Source of the DNA: Pyrus communis
Lineage: Eukaryota > Streptophyta > Magnoliopsida > Rosales > Rosaceae
Direction: 5' to 3'
DNA: 64,000 nucleotides
Assembly: GCF_963583255.1 (NCBI RefSeq)
Contig: NC_084807.1
Coordinates: 18,728,072 to 18,792,071, forward strand
Below are positions 55,401-64,000 of the stretch, piece after piece. Within the stretch, counting starts at the first letter, position 1. Every line of letters starts with the position of its first letter. Both the position numbers and the translations under genes were made by a program. The notes beneath the pieces are model-generated. The model made no database searches and was not told the DNA's origin. It was given only the letters and a program-made list of their open reading frames with translations.

Positions 55401-56445
55401 AAGAAACAAGAGGTGTTGAGGAAGATAATCTCGTTCGTAACCTTCCTAAAGACATACGAAAGGACATAAAGCGCCATCTTTGCTTGGCTCTTCTCAAGAG
55501 AGTGAGTGTTTTCATTTCTAACTTCTGCATACTTGCTCTATCCAAATTTTAGCAGTTGTGTTAATCAGCTCAATTTGTTGTAGGTGCCAATGTTCGAAAA
55601 AATGGATGAACAACTGATGGATGCCATGTGCGATCGCCTCAAGCCAGTTCTGTATACGGACAAGAGCTTCATAACCCGAGAAGGTGATCCGGTAGATGAG
55701 ATGCTGTTTATTATGCGCGGAAATTTAGCAACTATGACTACGAATGGTGGAAGAACCGGCTTCTTTAACACAGCTGATCTTAAGGCTGGTGACTTCTGTG
55801 GAGAAGAGCTTCTTACATGGGCCTTGGATCCAAACTTTTCCACCAATCTCCCCACCTCCACTAGGACAGTGGAAGCTAAAACCGAGGTTGAAGCGTTTGC
55901 ACTCATGGCTGATGATTTGAAGTTTGTCGCCTCCCAGTTTCGGCGCCTGCACAGTAAGCAGCTCCGACGCACTTTCAGGCAAGGCTCTAATTATAGTAAT
56001 TCTAATGACTTGAAGGAAACTTGTGTTATGTAGAAGCAAAGAATTAAACCGATATATGGATTGCGATTAGTATTCTTGTTGATTGTTTTGGTCTTTGGTG
56101 TGTAACTTCTTATGCTGCAAGCTACAACTGTTACTTTTCAGGTTCTACTCCCTGCTGTGGAGAACATGGTCAGCCCGTTTCATACAAGCAGCTTGGCGCC
56201 GGCACTGGAAGAGAAAGCTTGAAAAATCCGTACGCGAAGAAGAAGACAGGCTGCAAGATGCTTTGACGAGAGATGCAGGAACCTTACCAAGCCTCCTTGC
56301 CGCTGTGTATGCATCAAAGTTTGCAGCCAACGCGCTGCGAGGGTTGCGACAAAAGGTTAAGCGCGACACAAGACCTTCAACGACATTGCTGGCATTGCTG
56401 CCTCAGAAGCCCGCTGAGCCCGATTTTACTGCAGAACATCACTAG
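52497..56445 (+). CDS. CNGC1: cyclic nucleotide-gated ion channel, group I (CNGC1-like), 8 exons
   Basis: Exons: 52497-52525, 53596-54169, 54378-54590, 54689-54990, 55068-55179, 55265-55501, 55584-55978, 56142-56445; 721 residues, normal for the family. N-terminus MNRKEHKFVRFEDW is CNGC1-like. Six membrane segments begin near residue 97 (NRIFVLSCVIAVSLDPLFFY). The selectivity filter is GQNL (376-379), typical of Ca2+-permeable plant CNGCs. Then come the C-linker, the cyclic-nucleotide-binding domain (490-620) with the phosphate-binding cassette GDFCGEELLTWALD (about 558-570), and an IQ calmodulin site (FIQAAWRRHWKRK, about 634-646). Expected role: plasma-membrane cation channel in Ca2+ signalling. 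Intron 1 holds a hAT element, and intron 7 uses a GC donor. It ends 672 bp from convergent OXA1. Confidence 0.95.
52652..53427. mobile_element. non-autonomous hAT element in CNGC1 intron 1
   Basis: The 776-bp element is flanked by a perfect 8-bp duplication CAGTAACT (52644-52651 and 53428-53435), the size expected for hAT. The ends GGATGGGCAA and TTGCCCATCC are inverted. Both subterminal regions are packed with ATAACCGTTTA/AACGGTTAT motifs in both directions, probably transposase-binding repeats. No transposase is present. It lies wholly inside the 1070-bp first intron of the channel gene and leaves its splice sites untouched. Confidence 0.9.
55979..56141 (+). other. GC-AG intron 7 of CNGC1
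   Basis: The last intron starts CAG|GCAAGG and ends TTTTCAG. The join gives RTFRFYSLLWRTW across the splice, matching the conserved text of the family at this point. No GT donor nearby preserves the frame. If the intron is retained, the protein ends after about 18 extra residues, losing the IQ site. Confidence 0.85.
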
Positions 56446-57117
56446 ATACATACACATAAATAGGGTTCCATTTGTTTTACGAGCCATTAACCTTCATCAC
56501 ACTGGACCGTTTTCTATGTATAAAAGAGAAGGGGGAAATAACCAGTCTGCATGCTCAATGTTCCTTTTCGTTTCTGTATTAAATAACAACACAGGCAAAT
56601 TATGCAAACTCGACAGCATCCTCGTTCAGGCATTTGAACTTGAAACCTCTTCCGGCGCATACAAATTAGCCAATCTTAAACAAACCTACACATATATATA
56701 TGGTAACTGTGCATCATATGAGACGGTAAATTGATGAGTGCGTAAGGCAAGGGTTGACGGAAACAACAGCATAACCACTTAGCAACGCACTTGAAGAGCA
56801 TAACCGCTCATTCAACGGCAATTCATGCGGTGGTAATGCTCACCACCACTCGAGCAAAAATGCTCTCATATCTTTTCATCATGCCATGTCATTGTCAAGT
56901 CATTCAATAACAATAATAATAATATGAGTCACCTAAACTTTATTTTAGGATCATTTGATATAAGATTATGAGCTTAAAATCACATTGTAGAAAAATGGGT
57001 AACACTATTTGTCTAAGAACATGTTCTAACGAAAAGGATTCCATTCCTCTGTTAACTGATTTATAGCCTGTCTACCGAAAACTTTTCATCATCCGCTGCA
57101 CCATAAACTTGTTGCGT
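56446..57117. other. shared 3' region of convergent CNGC1 and OXA1
   Basis: 672 bp between two stop codons, holding both 3' untranslated regions. A run of small inverted motifs (GAGCATAACCGCTC; GGTAATGCTCACCACC) lies near 56800-56870. No gene or clear terminator signal. Confidence 0.55.
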
Positions 57118-60081
57118 TCACATCTTATTTTGCTTCTTTTTTAACTTGATTTTCTTTTCCAGAATTCTAAGTCTCTGCTTGAGAATTGAAGTCCGTGATA
57201 TTCTTGTGTCTGCTGCCTTTGTTTGCTCTGAGCATAACGAAGGTTCTGATTCAACGGTAGTATCTTGTTCAATTGCCGAAGACATAAAGGAATGAGGCTT
57301 GGATGCAGTAGGAGGTGGCATGGGAATTACTGGAAGGCGAAGGTAACTCTTCACCTCTGGGCGCCTAATTACTACACAAGAAAGTCTGTCAGCGCAAAAT
57401 ACGAGAGAAACAAGTTAAGCTTAAACATGTTCAAGAGGCGAAAAGAATCACCAGATTCTGTCAAAAGGGTACTGGTCCCTCTAATGGGTTATATTTTACT
57501 ATTTTTCTAACATGCTCCAAAAAATGTGATTTTAGTGCTGACAAACTGGGATCAGGAAACCGACGTTAATATGCTGAATCACATTTTGGCCTCTGATTAA
57601 AGCAACTTCAATTCATAAGTACAGTTATGAAACATTTACATACAAATTGCAGTTCATGATTTGCAGGAAGAACTCACCTAATCCATATGCAAGGGAGAAC
57701 ATGTTGGAGGTCAGCCAATAACAGAACAGCGCCTGGAAAGACAACAAAGCAAAATACAAGATTATGCACATACCCTACACGCAATACGCATTAAATTCAG
57801 TAAATTCACAAACCTTAGGGAAACTCATCATCACAGGAATTGAAATGGCAGCAAGGATTCTAGAATAGTTTTTCATAGTTTGGGCAATAGGATTCCCTTC
57901 CAGACCCTCCTGCATATTGCACTAAAAAAAATGGAAAATCACATATTTGCTCGCCCTTCAAAAAGCATTACAGCAATAACACAAGGAAGAAAGCATCTGA
58001 TAGAAATATAAAAAACCAAATGTTCATCATAAACCCAAGTAAACAAAGCGTACCTCTACTGTAATCAGAAATGTCAATGATGTTAGAACTGGAAGGATGA
58101 GAAGACTATCGGGGGTAGCGAGATTAGTAAACCAAAGAGCCCCACCACTTTCAAAAGAAGGAACCTTCTCGGCCATGTTTCTAATCTACATTACAAGAGT
58201 AAGAAAATGAAACATAACTTGAAATTTGGAAAGTTGTGACAACAATCAGATATTAAACGAATAGTTCGAACAAAATTCTATAAAACTGAAGGGCTCTGAT
58301 ATCTTACAGCTAAGAAAAAACAGACGAAGATGGGACCTTGAATGAACAGTCCTTTCAATTGAGAAAACGGAGTGACTCCATATCTGCACAAACTCGTGCA
58401 AGTTTCACATAGTTAGAAGCACGCACATGCCAACACAAGAAAGTTGCATGAGAAACAATGATAAAGAAATTGAGAAGTAAAAGGACACACTGTGTATGTA
58501 CTCCCTTAATCTGAAAATAATGAAAATCTACAGGAAAAATAGTTGTCAAATCCTCATGTGAGAAGGCTACCCTAGGAAAACTCAGGAAGAAGACTTTCTG
58601 GCTTTATATTTAGGTCTCTTCTAAATAATATCGTAGTTTGCCTTTAATAGTGAATTATCCCCCATTTTTCATTTTGTAAACCAATCAGTATTAAGCACTT
58701 GTTGCAATTAGAAGTGGTCTTAAAATTCTTAACTTTTGAATTGGTTATCTTCAGATAAAAACATTTATGTATCATAGTGAAAGAAAGACTTGCATGCATT
58801 TAAACTCAAAGTTCACGTATGACTGACAAGCTAGCATATATAAAAGGAAAATAGTTAAACATCAGAAGTGATTACATCAGACAGTAACAAATTACTTACT
58901 CGTTGAACAATGCCTTCATTCGTCTCTGACCCTCTTGCATAACATTTGGATCTGTTGCCTAACAAATAAAATGTATCAAAACCCTGCAAATGAAGCTTTC
59001 TGAAAACTGTATGCCGTGCACAATATCAAATGAGGAAAGTACCGAGGTTAATATGAGATAGACAATATAGGATGTTGTCCAAATTTGCTTCTTATGATGA
59101 ATTTTGATGAGAATCTCAGCATATTAGATTATCATGATTCCAGTTTGTCTACTGTCCCCCACCCCCCAAAGAAGAAAGAAATGCATACCATATTTTGCAT
59201 CTGTTGTCTTAACTCCTCTAAGCGCGGCCTCATTAACTGTAACACAGTAGAAAAAAAATCTCAAATAAACAAATTGAGATACTAACGGAATGTTCTATTG
59301 TTCAATAACAAATCTGCACGTGCACACGCACACAGACACACACACAAATCCATTGAGCTTAAGGGAATGAACAACTAACATTAAGTTGTGTAGTGGCCCT
59401 GAGTTGATCTATAAGAAGTGGAACTGTAGCCCCTCGAATCAGAATAGTTGTTAAAGCTATTGATGCCCACCTGGAAAATCAATTAATCAATTTCAAGAAT
59501 TCATAGAAAAGTACTTGAAGATAAAACTTGTAACTTTAAAATCATACACAATAGGAGACATAAACATCAGAGATAAAAAGTAAGAGAATTCTCTAAAATC
59601 AATTCCGTTACCAATTCAATCCGGTAAAAGAATGGACACCATCGATCAAGTACTGCAGGGCAGCAACTGGGGGGAAAGAATCCGCTGCTGCAACAGCCAC
59701 TTCACTCACAGCAGGGGCTTGGGAGGTTACCACTTCCAATGTTTTATCCGCAATAACCTCAGCAAAATAGCCAGTGTCATTAATCTTATCAGACCCATCA
59801 CCAATTACAGTAGACATATACCGACAAGAAAAGGAGCCAAGTCCCATTTTCCAAGCCAGTGATGAGCCTGTCCTCTCTCTACATTGAGAACCAAAACAAA
59901 ATCGAGTGATTGAGTTGTATGGACTTGGCAAAATGCTCTTGATCACAGATGGAGTTGAACTTGAATTTGGTGAAGTTGGTTTAGTATCCTCATTGTTATC
60001 ATGAAGAATGTGACTAAATGACGGGTTGAAACGTCGAGTGACAAAGGTCACTGTCGTGGAGACACTTCGTCTGCAAGCCAT
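57118..60081 (-). CDS. OXA1: OXA1 mitochondrial inner-membrane insertase (9 exons)
   Basis: Exons (minus): 60081-59612, 59470-59380, 59236-59189, 58958-58900, 58383-58308, 58185-58054, 57921-57814, 57732-57678, 57371-57118; 430 residues, the usual length for plant OXA1. The leader MACRRSVSTTVTFVTRRF is a mitochondrial import signal. The YidC/Oxa1 core starts with WWASIALTTILIRGATVPLL (near 157), followed by the LMRPRLEELRQQMQ loop, the membrane segments GLFIQGPIFVCFFLA, LLILPVLTSLTFLITVE and SIPVMMSFPKALFCYWLTSN, and a Lys-rich tail (ILEKKIKLKKKQ) of the kind that contacts the mitoribosome. It inserts mitochondrially made proteins, such as oxidative-phosphorylation subunits, into the inner membrane. 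Sequence upstream of the ATG (60,082-60,620) looks like a leader with an intron. Confidence 0.95.
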
Positions 60082-60854
60082 TTATGGCAGCTAACTTCTG
60101 CTAAAAAAGAAGCAGATGTCTAAACATTACACGAAAATGAAACAAAAAGGTGAAAATAAAAGAAAATCTTACATTCCTAAGTTCTGTGTTGTATGAACTC
60201 TTACAGGGTTGCAATATCTAGAAACATTTGGATCCCAAGATCACATCTTTATACAATTCCTCAATTTTATCAATTCAAATAACTACTCAAGAAGCATTGT
60301 CATAGGTTCCATATATACATATCAAATGTGAATCAGTAGCTTAGCACCCATGAAAAGAACCCAAAACAGACTGCTCATATCATGAATTAAAGTACCCAAT
60401 ATTTTTTGAGGGCTTGAATTTGAGGAACCCAGCTGGGGTTTACACGAAAGCTGAAAAGAATGAGAGCAGTGACTGTATTACAGGAAGAGTTGTTACAATC
60501 AACAAAATATAAGATTTTGCGTCGGTGCAGTATATTTTCTCGGGATCCAAACAGAAAATAAGAAAACAGAAAGAGAACTGTTGAAAAGCAATTACCTTTC
60601 TGAATCTTCTCAGTTCTCTTCTAGAGGCGAGGAGACAGAAACTCCATTGGCAGCAAAAATGCTTCATTTTTTCACGAATTCCCAACACAATAGGTTTGGA
60701 AAGAAATGAAAAACAAACATGTTGAAACGGCGTGCCGTTGTAATTGAAGTCTTGGTAAGCGCTATGTCGTGCAATACGTACCATGCCGTATTTTAAACGT
60801 CATGTCGTATGTAGACAATTATTGGTTTTGTAGATGATGGTTTTTTTTTTTTTT

Positions 60855-60956
60855 TTGAACTTTTTTCTTTTTTGCAAGTAATACAAACTTACGATATTGG
60901 GATTATACTTTTAATTTATAAAATCACATTTTAAATTAATAATTCTATTCAGAACA
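60855..60956 (-). repeat. worn partial LTR similar to 61735-61978
   Basis: GCAAGTAATACAAACTTACG ... AATTAATAATTCTATTCAGA followed by ACA parallels ACAAGTAATATAAACTCATG ... AATTAATAATTCTATTCACA followed by ACA in the LTR at 61735-61978. Same orientation, much diverged, outer part lost. It may be the 3' LTR of the same minus-strand element. Confidence 0.4.
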
Positions 60957-61734
60957 CTATTTTGAATGTAATCGCATCAGGTCTTTTTTATTAGGAGATA
61001 ACAGTAATTGTTGTCAGTTCTCGATAGGTACAATAGTTGCTGACACGAGTCTCATAGTAGGGAATAGGGGCGGATGCGAATGGACCCAGGTGGCCCTGGA
61101 ACCACTTAGAAGTCCGAAGAAGCACTTGTGAGACCTCTAAGGACCACCTAATGGTCTGGACTGGTAGTGGAAGAGAGAAAACCACAATGATTGTGCAGAT
61201 GTTGTGCAACCTAAGTTTTAAACCGAGAAGAAATGTCTAATTCCAAACGAAGAAGAACATAGAGAAAACCATTATGGCTCTGTTGTTCTTGGACTTTGGT
61301 TCAACGAAGAAGAAAGACTTTCTCTCTCAATTTCCCAGGAAAACAACTCCACATTTTTTAATTAATGTAGAATGAAGTTGTACCACCTAGCATTTTAATT
61401 AATAAAAGGTGATGTATTACTTAACAAATACTTTTTATACCATATGTTGACACCGTTACTTAACAAGTGTGACTCTAAGCTGCGACTTCTGTGATTTAGG
61501 GTTTTGGAATCCCTTCATTTGTTCTTCTTTTTAGATATACCCACACTTATTCATCAACATTAAAGAAATGCATATAGCATAGAACAATAATCATAGTATA
61601 CATGGCATAAAATAAATTAAAATTAAATAGACTAGGGTTTATCATTACTTGGATGTTGATGAAGATGGTAAAAAGCTTTCGCGGGGTTTCCTTCATGATC
61701 CTCTTTTCTCGTGAGACACGCCGTGCTAATAACG
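60957..61734. other. non-coding stretch between the two LTR-like repeats
   Basis: No open frame with motifs. It may be the interior of a deleted LTR element or plain intergenic DNA upstream of OXA1. A TGGACCCAGGTGGCCCTGGA segment occurs at 61,080. Confidence 0.35.
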
Positions 61735-61978
61735 TGTTGTGAAACTAATTTTAAAAGTGGGAGAGAGAGAGGACAAAGACAAAAGGGCTCAAGTGTATGA
61801 GAATTGTGTACTCAACCCTTGGCCTTGTACTTTTATTTATACTAATCATGATGAATTTTCTTGTCTTACAAGTAATATAAACTCATGAGGATTTGATCTC
61901 CCAATCCTATTGAGATTCTATTTAAGTTTACGCAATCACATTCCTAATTAATAATTCTATTCACAACAAAATGATGAA
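61735..61978 (-). repeat. copia-type LTR with primer-binding site
   Basis: TGTTGTGAA opens and TTCACAACA closes the 244-bp segment, giving TG...CA ends with 9-bp inverted termini. On the minus strand it is directly followed by CGTTATTAGCACGG, similar to the sequence that follows the LTR in some plant copia elements. The inner sequence down to about 60,960 has no coding frame, so this is a small or heavily deleted element. Confidence 0.6.
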
Positions 61979-62654
61979 AATTTTTTTTAATCAAATTTAA
62001 GGAATCTAGGCGTGTTATAATATGTGTTCCGTAATGTTGAGGGACTTGAGTGACTCGCCCTAATCAAAAAGCGGGAGAGGAGGAAGAAACTTGATCGGTT
62101 ACTAGAGATGAGAAAGGGCCAAGGACGCACTTGATGATTTCTGTAATTCAATTCTTTTGAAGGTAATATTTATCGATATGACATTGTTGTTTGCTTTTAA
62201 TCATTTTAACAGTTGAAATTTGTAAAATCTTCATTTCAACCATTTACAAACAATAATAATGAAAAACAGATTAAGGACAGAATATATCGGTGATTTATAA
62301 TTTATAGGTTGTTCTCATACAAGTGGCATTATTAGTAAAGCTCTGATAGTACATTCATGTGGTACAATTTATTTATAAGATCACTTTGCATGATAAAACA
62401 TTCAGCCCTGCATGAAAAAATAATGAAGATAAATCAGTAACTCAAATGAAGAAACTTAATTAGAAAGATAAGTGTTAATGTAATATTTCAAATCTAGAAT
62501 AATCGTATTTCCTGACCGCATTAGTTGTTCTGATGTGACAATAAATTAACCGTTGATCATAATATATAACTAACGTAGCAAGTACACATCAACGTCACAT
62601 GATGAGCTAAAGTGATCAGAAATGTGATACCTTAAGCGATTTGAAGTGTATCAA
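61979..62654. other. 3' flank of the lipid-transfer protein gene
   Basis: AT-rich, no open frame of note. The part nearest 62655 is likely the 3' untranslated region of the minus-strand gene. Confidence 0.5.
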
Positions 62655-62996
62655 TTACTTTGTGCAGTCGGTGTCTTTGTCGATTGCAGGGAGGTCGAGG
62701 GAAATCCCACACTTCTTGGGAAGCGCAGAGACTTGAGAGGGATTATAGGTTCCAACGGTAGACAACGCTTGCTTGAGGCACAAGCAAACAGCTTCCTTGT
62801 CTGCCTTGTTAGCGGCATTCACGCTCAGGTTCTTGACACCTTTGCAACACTCCTCCGATGGCTTGGCGTCGGCTCCACCTTTCACGAAAGTGACGCACGG
62901 AGCCACCTCCTGTTTCACTGCAGGGCATGAAGGCGCCGAGTGTGCAGTGATCGAAAGGAGCAGGAGAACGGCTAAGAATCCGATTAGGCGAGACAT
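62655..62996 (-). CDS. non-specific lipid-transfer protein (nsLTP), type I-like
   Basis: Single-exon 113-residue protein. Signal peptide MSRLIGFLAVLLLLSITAHSA (about 1-21) for secretion to the apoplast. The mature chain has the eight-cysteine pattern of nsLTPs: C24-x9-C34-x15-CC(50,51)-x19-C71-x-C73-x22-C96-x14-C111. Spacing is near type I, but with 15 rather than 13 residues in the second loop. The sites usually given as TTADR and PYKIS read NKADK and CGISL, so it is a divergent member. Expected to bind fatty acids or phospholipids in a helical tunnel, with roles in cuticle or defence. Many type I genes have an intron before the last codons; the sequence after the last Lys codon (AAAGTAATT) could act as a donor, so the C-terminus could be slightly longer. 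Confidence 0.93.
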   Translation of the reverse strand: MSRLIGFLAVLLLLSITAHSAPSCPAVKQEVAPCVTFVKGGADAKPSEECCKGVKNLSVNAANKADKEAVCLCLKQALSTVGTYNPSQVSALPKKCGISLDLPAIDKDTDCTK

Positions 62997-63086
62997 GGCT
63001 GCTGCTAACGCTTAAGATGATCGCTTAGCTAGTTCTCTAGTTTTAATTGTAGCTGAGAGCTGTCTTTGCAACACACCAAGGTATTC

Positions 63087-63094
63087 TATTTATA
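63087..63094 (-). promoter_or_regulatory. TATA box of the nsLTP gene
   Basis: Minus strand reads GTATAAATAGAATAC about 91 bp upstream of the ATG at 62996, a near-ideal plant TATA box. Transcription would start roughly 30 bp downstream, giving a leader of about 60 bases. Confidence 0.8.
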
Positions 63095-63185
63095 CGTGCA
63101 AGCTTGAGTGTGAGTTTTTGCAGTTTTCAAGTTCTTCAGCTGTTTTTATGATCATGCAAGATTCATGTCAGTGATGATTTTTGAA

Positions 63186-63570
63186 GATAGTTGAGATTCC
63201 ATTGTAAAACCAATTGGTAATATGGAAAGTTGTCCAACCTCTGAAAGTCCTTGTATGATTTGATCCCTCACCGATGTGGAAATTGTTCTCACATTCTCAC
63301 ACACCCCCTCACGTGTGGCAAATTTTCAAGCATGACACGTGGATAACACCAACAGGGTGACGTGGAGCACGTGTGTCAATTGGGTTTCGCATGTGGGCCA
63401 ACCTACTTTGATATGAGGTAGAAAGTTGAGGTTCTATTATAAAATCAATTGATAATATGTGGAGTAGTCCAACTTCTTATAATCCCTTGCATGGTTTGGT
63501 ACCTCACTAATGTCCATTATTTGGTCCCTCACTGATGTGAGACTTTGCCCTCACATTCTTACAGTTTTAA
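63186..63570. repeat. two diverged direct copies of a ~110-bp sequence
   Basis: GTTGAGATTCCATTGTAAAA ... CCCTCACCGATGTGG ... CTCACATTCTCACA (about 63191-63302) recurs as GTTGAGGTTCTATTATAAAA ... CCCTCACTGATGTGA ... CTCACATTCTTACA (about 63426-63562). The G-box cluster lies between them. Similar sequences occur widely in plant intergenic DNA, so this may be a transposon-derived direct repeat, possibly worn LTRs of a tiny element. Confidence 0.55.
63310..63373. promoter_or_regulatory. cluster of three CACGTG (G-box/ABRE) motifs upstream of nsLTP
   Basis: CACGTG occurs at 63310-63315, 63336-63341 (as ACACGTGG, a classic ABA-response element) and 63368-63373, with a further ACGT core (TGACGTGG) at 63357-63364. 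They lie about 220-290 bp upstream of the TATA box. bZIP and bHLH factors bind such sites, and ABA, drought or light control of nsLTP genes is well known. Control of this gene is an inference. Confidence 0.7.
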
Positions 63571-63929
63571 TTCCATAACAACTAGAATAGGGACTTTGCA
63601 TGCGTTCATTTTCATTCAAGCAATATTCAATTCAAACTTCAATGCAAAAAAAAAAAAAAAAAAAAGAAAGAAAAAAAAAAGCTCATTATTCTAACCAACT
63701 TAGTTACACTTATGTGTGAGATATTCAAATCCAAACTTCGATGCAATTTAGGAGAACATATTACTGTAGTTATGCAAAGACTTGTCATGTTAAATAGCCA
63801 TGCAAGGAATCAGCAAAAATTGAGGAAACGTCCCTTCTCGTGCGTTCGCAAAGTGATGCCATGCATTCCATATGCTTGTTGAGACAAAATGATACTTTTA
63901 TACAACTCCTGTGTCCCTGTCTTAATGAT

Positions 63930-64000
63930 TTAAAGAGATGGGAAAAATAGTCGCGGTCATCCGCCCATATAAATTTAATGGGTACGGCTATGGGTATCCG
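63930..64000. mobile_element. possible start of another hAT-type repeat, cut by the window edge
   Basis: GAGATGGGAAAAATAGTCGC ... CATCCGCCCATATAAATTTA ... GGTACGGCTATGGGTATCCG resembles the composition and GGGTA/ACCCAT motifs of the 52652-53427 element family. Only one end is visible. Confidence 0.25.

Noticed and set aside
1..64000. CRISPR arrays, operons, ribosome-binding sites, replication origins or tRNA/rRNA genes
   Set aside because: The sequence is plant nuclear DNA. No spaced palindromic repeat array, polycistronic layout or tRNA cloverleaf was seen, and Pol III box sequences occur only within SINE and Cassandra elements.

Overview
The window looks like nuclear DNA from a woody eudicot. 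It has widely spaced multi-exon genes with GT-AG introns, AT-rich intergenic DNA and many transposable elements. Gene content, the Cassandra and Sirevirus elements and the SINE type are compatible with Rosaceae (apple, pear or Prunus type), but that placement is an inference.

Left 17 kb: nested mobile elements. A decayed LINE (1-1581) is followed by a 1.56 kb element with very long terminal inverted repeats (1681-3242). A Mutator-like element (MULE, 3457-16716) has an 8-bp target-site duplication (TSD) and carries a broken FAR1-type transposase on the minus strand. Its first exon (16387-16255) is separated from the rest (6715-4846) by a decayed Ty1/copia element of the Sirevirus type. That element is odd: its two LTRs (7225-8342 and 14730-16045) point in opposite directions. 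A MITE (4109-4672) also lies inside the MULE.

16.7-32.7 kb: a nucleotidyltransferase / PAP-OAS1-like gene (+, 19077-25532, 9 exons, 1400 codons), a decayed coding fragment (27234-28074), and an organelle-type DEAD-box RNA helicase of the RH25/26/31 clade (-, 32668-28530, 10 exons, 832 residues) with telo-box repeats just upstream of its ATG.

32.7-42.7 kb: no supportable gene, but two tRNA-derived SINEs, a CACTA-like repeat, direct repeats and a Mutator-type MITE with a perfect 9-bp TSD.

42.7-60.8 kb: a plant-specific gene with a TIGR01589-type domain (+, 43889-46861, 8 exons, 369 residues), a complete Cassandra TRIM retroelement carrying 5S-rRNA-like sequence in both LTRs (50095-50733), a group I cyclic-nucleotide-gated channel gene (CNGC1-like, +, 52497-56445, 8 exons, 721 residues) with a hAT element in intron 1 and a GC-AG last intron, and an OXA1 mitochondrial insertase gene (-, 60081-57118, 9 exons, 430 residues). 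CNGC1 and OXA1 converge.

60.8-64 kb: a solo-like LTR and a non-specific lipid-transfer protein gene (-, 62996-62655) with a TATA box and a cluster of three CACGTG motifs upstream.

The genes are ordinary unlinked plant housekeeping, signalling and defence genes and do not form a pathway. I found no convincing evidence of an undescribed multi-gene system. The most informative signals are the nested elements with readable TSDs, the head-inverted Sirevirus LTRs, the GC-AG intron and the 5S-bearing Cassandra. All exon joins were checked by hand for reading-frame continuity, not against transcripts.
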